In this document: positions 33,601 to 39,220 of the stretch, piece after piece
How positions within the stretch are numbered: position 1 is the first letter of the stretch
Layout: each line of letters starts with the position of its first letter
DNA from: Actinomycetota bacterium
GTDB taxonomy: Bacteria > Actinomycetota > Actinomycetes > S36-B12 > UBA10799
Direction of reading: 5' to 3'
DNA length: 39,220 nucleotides
Assembly: GCA_963169225.1 (NCBI GenBank)
Contig: CAUJDH010000101.1
Location: forward strand, 1 to 39,220
Notes under the pieces: model-generated
The model's input: the letters and a program-made list of their open reading frames with translations, nothing else
Told to the model about the DNA's origin: nothing
The model's database searches: none
Translations under genes and position numbers: made by a program

Positions 33601-36415
33601 TTGTGCATTCGAGGACTTAGATCAATCTGGTTCGTACACGTTTAGAGCTACGGCATCTAACTACGTTGGTCCGTCAGCACTGACCGATCCCTCGCAACCT
33701 ATCGTTCCGGGACGTCCAGGGACACCAGGCAAGCCAACGACCCACGTGACATCAGATGGCGACGTGAAGGTGACGGTTGTTCCACCTAGTGATGGCGGTG
33801 AACCTGAGAGCTACACGGTGACCCCGACTCCAGCCGATGGTGTTAGCCCGGAATCGTGTGAGATTACATTGCCCGATGGCGAGCTCGACAGTTGTATTTT
33901 CGCCGGTCTAGATTCTGATGTCGAATACATGTTTGAGGTTGTCGCGTCCAACGTCGCAGGGTCTTCTGATCCGGCACAGTCAGATCCAGTTGATGTAGGT
34001 GCACCTACTCAGCCGCTGGCTCCGAAAGTGACCTTGGCGGGTCCAGGTGCCGGCATCGTAGATGTAGAGGTTATTCCGGCAAGTGATGAAGGCCGTGTCA
34101 CTAAATACGTCGTTACTCCCGCTGGCGGAGTAGGAGCTTCTCCGTGTGAAATTTCTCCTATCAACGGCGAATGGCCGGATCCGTTGGCGTGTAAATTCAC
34201 TGGTCTGATTCCTAGCTCAAGCTACACGTTCACAGTAGTCGCGTTCAATGACGATCGAGGTTCCCAGCCGAGCAACGCTTCTACAGGGATCGTGCCGAAT
34301 GTGCCTGCAAAGGTGGGTAAGCCAACGGCTGCAGTGACAGGTTTGGGCAAGGCACGAGTAACGTTTGCTCCCCTAGTAGTCGCCGGTACTGGTGCGCCGG
34401 AGAAGTATGTGGTGACTGCGATCCCATCTCCGGTAGAGGGCTCGCTTGATTGTGATGTCGAGAAGGTAGCTGGCGCTTGGCCGAATCCGTTGACTTGTGA
34501 GGTTGAAGGGCTGGTACCTTCGACTGAATACCAGTTCGAAGTGGTGGCACAAAATGCTGCCGGTGACTCTGACTTGTCAGATCTATCGAACAAGGTGACT
34601 GCAGAGGCACCTGATACTCCAGGTGTACCCACAGCAGAGGCCACAAATGTGGGCGAGGTTAAGGTAACGGTTACACCGGCTTTGAGTGGTGGAACGCCTA
34701 ACTCATACACGATCATGCCTTCGCCTTCTGGCGATGTGGCTCCGTGCGTAGTTCAGGCTAATCAAACGCCGTTGTCTTGCCAGTTCACTGGACTTGAAAA
34801 AGACACCGCTTACACCTTCACTGTGAGCGCGACCAATGTGGTCGATACGTCAGCGGCATCTGAGCCTTCGGATCCATCGGTGTATCCGAACGTCGAACCA
34901 GCTGAACCTGCAAAGCCATCTGTTGTCCTGACAGGTGAGGGTGAAGTAACTGTCTCAGTCGCACCGAATTCCGGCAGCGGAGTGGACGAGTACACTTTGC
35001 AAGCATTTGAGGATGGTGAGGAAGTTACTTGCCCGATCGACGACTGCACGATTCCTGCAATGCCGACTCCGCTGAAGTGGGATCTCACTGGTTTGAGTTC
35101 GACTACGGAGTACACGTTCAAGGTGTTGGCCAAAAACTCGGCCGGCTCTTCGGATCCGTCGGTCGCTTCTGCCCCGATTGTCCCCGGTAAGCCCGGTTCG
35201 CCAGGAACTCCCGTAGCCGAAGTTAGTGGAAAGGGACGGGTCAACGTGAAGGTCGAGCCGTCATTGGATGGTGGCCCCGTTGCGACTTACACAGTCCAGG
35301 CCTTAGACAGCAACGGAGATCCGGTTACCGGCAAGACGTGCACGATGCCGGCTTCTGCCGATCCATTGGCTTGTGAGATTTCTGGTCTGGATCCAGTCGC
35401 CGACTACACGTTCGAAGTAACAGCGACGAATGTAGTAGGAACCTCGACTGCTTCCTCTGAATCGAACCAAGTAACACCAAACACGGCACCTGATACCCCG
35501 GGCACGCCTACGACAAAAGTGACTGGCTTGGGTGAAGTGACAGTGACGGTAACTCCTTCCGAGACCGGCGGCCAACCAACCAAATACATTGTGACGGCCA
35601 TGGATGATGAAGAAAATGATGCCGGAACCTGCAGTATTGATCTGCCCACGAACAAGCTGGAGTGCCCGATTGATGGTCTTGATCCGGCTAAGCCGTACAG
35701 GTTCAAAGCAGCTGCTGAGAATTCGGTGAATATCTCAAGCGATTCTGCTGAGTCCGATCCAGTCATACCGGGTGTTCCCGGGACGCCGGGTAAGCCCACG
35801 GCGAAGCCCGCCGGTCCAGGTGACGTTGAGGTGACGGTGATCCCATCGACAGGCGGCGGTCCTACCGCGTCCTATGTAGTGACCTCTGAACCCGGCGGTA
35901 AGACATGCACGGTTGTGGCCAGTGTGAATCCGCTGCGTTGTGTGGTCAAGGGGCTCACGCCTGGTGGAACCTATACCTTCACTGTGGTAGCTAAGAATGG
36001 GGCGGGAACCTCAACCATGTCGGTTGCTTCTGGTTCGGTGAAAGCGGGCGAAGCCGCTATCAAACTGCCAAACAAGCCGGCGAAAGAGTCAATCAAGGGT
36101 AAGCCGACTGCCAAAAAGTTCGTGGTGTCATGGTCTAAACCAAAAGGCACGAATGCTAGACGACCGGTAGTCGGCTACCGACTAACGGTGAAGCTGCGCG
36201 GTCAGAAGAAGATTTTGATTGTCAAGAGTCTTAATAAGAATCGCACTAGCTACACGCTGACACGCAAGCAGCTACTAAGGGCTGTAAAGCAGCTCAGAAC
36301 GGTACGCGGAGAGTACGGTCCAAGCCGTTACATCTTTTCAGTAAGTGTTCAAGCCAAGAACTCGGCTGGATTCAGCAAAGCGTCGACTAGCAAACTCATT
36401 ATGAATGTGAAGTAG
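30647..36415 (+). CDS. Giant secreted protein with ~18 fibronectin-III-like modules
   Basis: The 1922-residue preprotein has a Sec signal peptide (MQKVRQLLVAISS... cleavage likely after Ala31 in SSAQA/AP). A cadherin-like beta-sandwich domain follows (~37-125; LESLSVTDATLDPSFDPEVFEYGTAV). Then come about 17 Fn3-like modules of 95-100 residues and a final basic, divergent one (KKFVVSWSKP...). The typical module reads GxGxVxVTVxP, GGxPxxYxV, Cys-x(n)-Cys, GLxPxxxYxFxVxAxN, then a Pro-rich P-G-x-P-x-x-P linker. Sixteen of the 17 have a Cys pair. There is no LPxTG, membrane anchor or enzyme domain. I infer adhesion, a surface layer or polysaccharide binding. The ATG at 30647 follows GGAGGAG. It lies between two paralogous two-component systems. 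Confidence 0.9.
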   Translation: MQKVRQLLVAISSMALTAGLLVGFGASSAQAAPDYGPYLESLSVTDATLDPSFDPEVFEYGTAVDGETAIVNFTPVQEDAVITFNGEVLDQGVTSQVVDLQCGDNLTGIRVRTEDPVSDERDYFVNISRACPEPPNTPYAPDVIPVPNPDNPGGILLPLVRVKPDVRGATATSYRSFAFRSNNSQAGSCDAAEVGGNWECRIAGLDPTLPYTFRSEATGDGGTSARSPATGPIIPGPPAKPTIPVVQSVGVGTVTIKTGTSAATLGVVRDYIVQAIDSNDEPQRFCVVPAATVNTPCTITNLNPSELYTFVTRAVGEYGEISSDQTSPAIYANVVPETPQAPIAAATGVGEVTVQGFALLPPPTDDTTYEYQAFEGGTLVSGKSCTGTLVSPLTCSITGLNANTQYVFKARAVNSAGPGPWSDSSSAIVANVPAMPGQPTVEKDPDIEGNVTVTIVPATDLGGSVDEYLVQAYKDGIADGNPTEQLVADGLEVEFSGLDTSAVYTFTVVARNGVGDSAASEPSDEVSWATLPDTPGVPILQVAAAGVIDVTVVPAGSGSPVNSYSTQAFLGDQIVVGSLCSPVLPDLTCQITGLIPGQQYTFVTTATNDGGSAESAVSAPIDPGPPAVPSEPSVTVDEVGKVTATVTATENNTATGYLITATNSLDSGDVQTCALTSDPLPDPLACQIANLNPNALYRVTIVASNAAGVSQPSAAASVLANMVPGTPPAPSPVVAVGTGKIRVTIVPPTVDDTHGAARGYGVTAFYKGGGSVDGQYCSVNVNPDHLPTVCEFTGLDPTQEYEFISYPVNNIGWGAAASPRSNSVLANAAPGPLAAPTAKAIDEGVIEVTITPPTTGGTPSNYSVQAFLNGELQADRVCSATPQGDDPISCIVEELDPTLEYSFVATASNAIAPASVSPSSSPVKANVAPNSPGIPVAVLTGPGSVDVTITPAEAGVLPTSYQIYAILDGEVEDGCVITDLAQPLTCAFEDLDQSGSYTFRATASNYVGPSALTDPSQPIVPGRPGTPGKPTTHVTSDGDVKVTVVPPSDGGEPESYTVTPTPADGVSPESCEITLPDGELDSCIFAGLDSDVEYMFEVVASNVAGSSDPAQSDPVDVGAPTQPLAPKVTLAGPGAGIVDVEVIPASDEGRVTKYVVTPAGGVGASPCEISPINGEWPDPLACKFTGLIPSSSYTFTVVAFNDDRGSQPSNASTGIVPNVPAKVGKPTAAVTGLGKARVTFAPLVVAGTGAPEKYVVTAIPSPVEGSLDCDVEKVAGAWPNPLTCEVEGLVPSTEYQFEVVAQNAAGDSDLSDLSNKVTAEAPDTPGVPTAEATNVGEVKVTVTPALSGGTPNSYTIMPSPSGDVAPCVVQANQTPLSCQFTGLEKDTAYTFTVSATNVVDTSAASEPSDPSVYPNVEPAEPAKPSVVLTGEGEVTVSVAPNSGSGVDEYTLQAFEDGEEVTCPIDDCTIPAMPTPLKWDLTGLSSTTEYTFKVLAKNSAGSSDPSVASAPIVPGKPGSPGTPVAEVSGKGRVNVKVEPSLDGGPVATYTVQALDSNGDPVTGKTCTMPASADPLACEISGLDPVADYTFEVTATNVVGTSTASSESNQVTPNTAPDTPGTPTTKVTGLGEVTVTVTPSETGGQPTKYIVTAMDDEENDAGTCSIDLPTNKLECPIDGLDPAKPYRFKAAAENSVNISSDSAESDPVIPGVPGTPGKPTAKPAGPGDVEVTVIPSTGGGPTASYVVTSEPGGKTCTVVASVNPLRCVVKGLTPGGTYTFTVVAKNGAGTSTMSVASGSVKAGEAAIKLPNKPAKESIKGKPTAKKFVVSWSKPKGTNARRPVVGYRLTVKLRGQKKILIVKSLNKNRTSYTLTRKQLLRAVKQLRTVRGEYGPSRYIFSVSVQAKNSAGFSKASTSKLIMNVK
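31048..36400 (+). repeat. Tandem Fn3-like repeat region inside the secreted protein
   Basis: Protein-level repeats of 95-100 codons are divergent at DNA level (no long identical copies), which suggests an old expansion. Each ends with a linker such as VPGTPGKP or APDTPGVP. The fourth module (TVEKDPDIEGN...) is the only one of the first 17 without the Cys pair. The last module is Lys/Arg-rich (RGQKKILIVKSLNKNR), unlike the acidic ones before it. Confidence 0.85.
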
Positions 36416-36426
36416 TCCGATTGACT

Positions 36427-36440
36427 GGTGGAATTCCACC
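36427..36440. repeat. GGTGGAATTCCACC palindrome between Fn3 gene and second regulator
   Basis: A perfect 14-base palindrome, with two further matches outside a single mismatch, begins 11 bases after the Fn3 stop. Its outer half AACCGGTGGAATT (minus strand, 36432-36444) recurs on the plus strand near 39037-39049. It could be a terminator stem without a U-tract, or an operator. Confidence 0.5.
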
Positions 36441-36534
36441 GGTTAGGGCCGATGTTTTGAGAAAGAAGCCCTAGGTTTGTGCTCAAGGAATTGCCCCTCA
36501 TGCAGCGGCTTCAATACTGAGGTAGTAATGGACT

Positions 36535-37182
36535 ATGTCGTCACCAGTTGTTCGCTATGTTTTGATAGTCGACGATGAAGAGATGCTGTGTGCGCTTCTC
36601 AAATCGACCCTCGAATCCAACGGCTTTGTCGTTGAAGTGGCACATGATGCATCGGAGGCGAGAGATCTGCTGTCTGAAGTCGAATTCGACGTAGCTCTCA
36701 TCGACCTGGATCTTGGTCCAGGTCCCTCGGGAATCGATCTGTCCCAGTACATGGCCGACAATCACGATGAAGTTGCGCGGTTGGTTTTGACTCGTTACCC
36801 CGATTTGGTATCAGCTGGATTTACTGCGCATGATCTGCCTAAGGGCACGGGTTTACTTGCTAAAGACCAAGTTTCGGACATCGGGGTGCTCTTGAGTTCG
36901 ATAGACGATGCCCTTGGCTTTAGCGGGGTTGTCGTGGAGTCTGACCTTAAACCGCCATTTGACAATATGACTCGCAACCAATTGACGGTTTTGCGGATGC
37001 TCGCACAGGGATATTCGGTTGGGGAGATTGCGAATCTCCGGGGGAAGTCGCGTAGTTCAGTAGAAAAGCTGGTTACTACTATCTATACCCAACTTGGGCT
37101 AGATAATGACTCTGTTGTGCATGCCAGGAGCGAGGCGGTTCGGCTCTATGCCCAGCAATTTGGCGTTCCGAATAGGCCGTAG
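36535..37182 (+). CDS. NarL/LuxR-type response regulator, second of the pair
   Basis: This 215-residue paralogue of the regulator at 28069 has the same receiver residues at identical positions: Asp13-Asp14, Asp57 (LIDLDLGPGPSG), Thr86 (LTRYPDL) and Lys110 (LLAKDQV). The HTH spans ~140-195 (MTRNQLTVLRMLAQGYSVGEIANLRGKSRSSVEKLV). TAGTAA ends six bases before the ATG, as in the paralogue, so a leaderless transcript is possible; a GAGG lies 12 bases upstream but is distant. It ends in TAGTG, with a GTG that opens only a 5-codon frame. The kinase frame overlaps its last 35 bases. Confidence 0.9.
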   Translation: MSSPVVRYVLIVDDEEMLCALLKSTLESNGFVVEVAHDASEARDLLSEVEFDVALIDLDLGPGPSGIDLSQYMADNHDEVARLVLTRYPDLVSAGFTAHDLPKGTGLLAKDQVSDIGVLLSSIDDALGFSGVVVESDLKPPFDNMTRNQLTVLRMLAQGYSVGEIANLRGKSRSSVEKLVTTIYTQLGLDNDSVVHARSEAVRLYAQQFGVPNRP

Positions 37183-38947
37183 TGATTCGCATCGGATAAA
37201 CTCATCGAATTCCAATTTCAGGCGCGTATTGGTGCTCGCTACCAGCGATGGTGTCTGCTCCTGGCCACTTGTTATTTGGGTTGTCGCTATTGGCGGAGTG
37301 AGTGGCCTTATTAGCAGGTATGACTATGTGCCAGCAAGCGGCTTTGTAACAGCCCTGGTAGTAGCAGGTAGCGCGATTCCCATGTTTGCTTTTATTTTTA
37401 CTTGTTGGCATGTGGTTCTTCGCCGACTCACAGACATGCGCCGAATCATAATGACTCTGGTTGTTTTCTTTATCGGCGGTTTACTTAGGGTCTCGGTCAT
37501 TGCGATTTACATATTTCAGTTCCCGTACGAAGAAGGTGCGTTGGGGAATATACCGCTGCGAATGGTCGCCTATGCCTTGTTCATGGAGACGCTCCTATTA
37601 CTGAGTACTTATGTTGTAGCGATGAGTAGGCGACACCTAGCGAAAACTGAGTCAGTTGTTGCCCAACGAGTCAAGGTCGATCAGCTAGCTGTGGCAGCAA
37701 GTGATTCGATCAACCACGATCACGCTCGTATTGCTCAAGAGGTTCAAGATCAATTGGAAGCTGAACTTAGAGAACTTTCACAAGGGTCACCCGAGGTCGT
37801 CATCGAGCGGACCTCTCAACTTGCGGTCGAGATCGTTCGTCCGATGAGTCATCAATTGGCGCGCGAAGTTCCTCGCATCGAAGTACCAGAAATCGAGCCG
37901 CAACAGTTTTCTGTTTCGTGGGGATTGTTTTGGCGCGAAGTGCATTTTGAACGGTTCCTTCGTCCGTGGTGGTTCTGCGTTCCGGTGATCTTTTTGATAT
38001 TGATTTCGGAGTACTACATATTCAGCGGGTTTCCGTTGGTTGGGTATCTATTTGCGGTTCCGATGCTGGCCGTGGCTCTCGTGTGCGCAAATCTGATCAT
38101 CAAAAATTTGGGTCGACTCACTTCACTGATTCGTTATGTGACGGTTGTGATTGTGTTGGCGATAGCTAGCACTCCGGCAGGGCTTGTGGTCGCTCATTAT
38201 GCTGGCGATGACCAAAATCAAACGGGCATTCTTTCAGTGTTTATTCTTGAGTCGGTTGTTCTGACCTTGCTGGGAATGGTCGCACTGGGTCTCACTGACA
38301 CATTCGACCGAATGGATAAAGAACTTGACGCACTCTCCCACGAACTTGCGTGGACTTCAGCCAGAGGTCAAGGCGTGCTTTGGTATCAAAATGGCCGGCT
38401 AGCGCAAGCTCTGCACGGACCGGTGCAATCAGAATTGCACGTTGCACTCCACAAGTTGCGGGAGTCATCGAGCCGGGATGCGGAGCGGCCAGAAGTCTCT
38501 GCGGAGAGCGCTCAAGAGGTCACGGAACATCTCATGAAAACTATCCCGTCATTGCTCCAAGGAAACCGAAAGCCACTGGCATTAGTCGGTGCAGTAGAGG
38601 AGTCGCAGAATTTGTGGCGTGATCAATCGACTATTGACCTAGTGGCTTCCAGTGAGGTTCTTTGGCGATTAGAACGAGACACAGTGGCTAATTCATTGTT
38701 GTTGGAGATCTGTCAAGAGGCTATCTCCAACGCTGTTCGTCATGGCCACGCGACTCAGGTCGATATCACGATCACAACTCCAAGCAATGATTCCGTCATG
38801 CTTGAGGTGGTCGACAACGGTTCAGGTGGCTGGAGTAAGGATTCAACCGGTTTCGGAATGGCCAGGCTTCAAGAATGCGCGGTTGAATGGTCGCTTGATC
38901 AACTCTCTCCAGGTGCGCGACTCGTTGCTGTAATGCCAATCGGCTAG
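37148..38947 (+). CDS. Sensor histidine kinase, paralogue of the first
   Basis: This kinase of about 599 residues has the same plan as its paralogue: four membrane segments, a helical stretch with NHDHARIAQEVQDQLEAEL and VRPMSHQLAREVP, four more membrane segments, then the DHp box LHGPVQSELHVAL (His423). The HATPase domain shows EICQEAISNAVRHGHATQVDI, VVDNGSGG and GFGMARLQECA. Both kinases share a V/I-SW-x-x-x-W-x-x-E/x-H motif at the entry to the second membrane block (FSVSWGLFWREVH). The start is uncertain. The ATG at 37148 gives a length like the paralogue (592) but overlaps the regulator by 35 bases. The GTG at 37182, matching the coupling used in the first pair, is out of frame. Confidence 0.85.
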   Translation: MPSNLAFRIGRSDSHRINSSNSNFRRVLVLATSDGVCSWPLVIWVVAIGGVSGLISRYDYVPASGFVTALVVAGSAIPMFAFIFTCWHVVLRRLTDMRRIIMTLVVFFIGGLLRVSVIAIYIFQFPYEEGALGNIPLRMVAYALFMETLLLLSTYVVAMSRRHLAKTESVVAQRVKVDQLAVAASDSINHDHARIAQEVQDQLEAELRELSQGSPEVVIERTSQLAVEIVRPMSHQLAREVPRIEVPEIEPQQFSVSWGLFWREVHFERFLRPWWFCVPVIFLILISEYYIFSGFPLVGYLFAVPMLAVALVCANLIIKNLGRLTSLIRYVTVVIVLAIASTPAGLVVAHYAGDDQNQTGILSVFILESVVLTLLGMVALGLTDTFDRMDKELDALSHELAWTSARGQGVLWYQNGRLAQALHGPVQSELHVALHKLRESSSRDAERPEVSAESAQEVTEHLMKTIPSLLQGNRKPLALVGAVEESQNLWRDQSTIDLVASSEVLWRLERDTVANSLLLEICQEAISNAVRHGHATQVDITITTPSNDSVMLEVVDNGSGGWSKDSTGFGMARLQECAVEWSLDQLSPGARLVAVMPIG

Positions 38948-39220
38948 TCACCCGGACGGTAGTTCCTCGGAATATTTTGGCTGGTTTTGCAGACATATTT
39001 GGGGGAAGGCTACTGATTGTCATTTATAGCTGGCATCAACCGGTGGAATTATGAAGGGGGGACTGCTGAAGGGTTAGTTGTCACTTCAGGTGTGGTGAGC
39101 AAGCCACTCCGATATTTATGCGGTGATGTCGTGATGACGGTTCCCCCAGCTACTTATACCTAGCGACGCTTCCAGAATGTCTAGGTGCATAACTTGCCTA
39201 TAAGTGCAGCTATGCACCTA
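38948..39220. other. Intergenic region after the second kinase
   Basis: These 273 bases hold no convincing gene. Visible items are AACCGGTGGAATT near 39037-39049 (matching half of the palindrome at 36427), a short GTGG/CCAC hairpin near 39092-39107, and the inverted repeat at the window edge. It may contain the promoter of a gene beyond the window. Confidence 0.5.
39182..39220. repeat. Inverted repeat TAGGTGCATA / TATGCACCTA at window edge
   Basis: Two perfect 10-base arms (39182-39191 and 39211-39220) flank a 19-base spacer, which itself contains ACTT...AAGT. The right arm is the last ten bases of the window, so the repeat may continue. It could be an operator for the next gene, a hairpin, or the end of a repeat element. 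Confidence 0.6.

Noticed and set aside
34222-34716. Minus-strand open frames inside the Fn3 gene (this and several similar)
   Set aside because: They mirror the Fn3 coding frame; the repetitive, Thr/Val/Pro-rich codons leave the opposite strand open by composition.
31048-36400. Repeats in the Fn3 gene as a CRISPR or satellite array
   Set aside because: The period is ~300 bases, in frame, divergent in DNA and conserved in protein, so it is a domain array.
28069-38947. Second RR-HK pair as an assembly duplication of the first
   Set aside because: The paralogues are far too divergent in sequence to be an assembly artefact.
1-39220. tRNA or rRNA genes, transposases, integrases, phage genes
   Set aside because: I looked for them on both strands and saw none; the T-loop-like TTCGAGT near 27875 belongs to an inverted repeat without a tRNA fold.

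Overview
The window looks like a chromosomal segment of a mycothiol-producing actinomycete with a GC content clearly below that of Streptomyces or Mycobacterium. A freshwater or marine planktonic actinobacterium is a reasonable guess, but nothing here fixes the species. The evidence is a mycothiol synthase (MshD), an orphan GlnR, actinobacterial-type GlgA and GlgC, a NUDIX-histidine phosphatase fusion of the MutT1 type, and a gene order (pit / pst / nudix / CHAD / ppk / mshD / glnR / thioredoxin / sulfurtransferase / DUF1416) that I recall from Streptomyces.

Layout. (1) 0-6.7 kb: a membrane alpha/beta-hydrolase, a PLP-dependent alanine-racemase-fold enzyme overlapping a D-arabinono-1,4-lactone oxidase, then on the minus strand an L,D-transpeptidase followed by the tRNA t6A enzyme Sua5/TsaC. 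(2) 6.9-13.5 kb: carbohydrate storage, with a GH63-type glucosidase divergent from an unknown acidic protein, and glgA divergent from glgC. (3) 13.4-24.4 kb: phosphate and polyphosphate. A minus-strand Dabb / DUF47 / Pit unit is divergent from pstSCAB, with a clear PHO box (two 11-nt GTTCA units) between them. It is followed by minus-strand mshD-ppk-CHAD-mutT1. (4) 24.5-27.8 kb: glnR plus a membrane thioredoxin, then a sulfur operon (DUF4395, rhodanese-type sulfurtransferase, DUF1416). The operon is preceded by a cysteine-rich 21-codon leader peptide and an attenuator-like leader RNA, and ends in a near-perfect bidirectional terminator. (5) 27.9-39.2 kb: two paralogous response regulator / histidine kinase pairs flanking a 1922-residue secreted protein made of about 18 fibronectin-III-like modules.

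How it works together. Regions 3 and 4 form a nutrient hub: phosphate uptake by two systems, polyphosphate synthesis and binding, nitrogen control by GlnR, and sulfur transfer with its own cysteine-sensing leader.

Region 5 is the least familiar part. The two kinases share an unusual architecture: an N-terminal 4-TM plus helical half that resembles the C-terminal 4-TM plus DHp half, with LHGPVQ as the phosphoacceptor box. Both regulators look leaderless or nearly so. The Fn3 modules almost all carry a Cys pair. Together with shared CCGAT/ATCGG motifs in the gaps, this suggests a dedicated dual two-component system controlling a giant extracellular protein. That linkage is inferred from position only.
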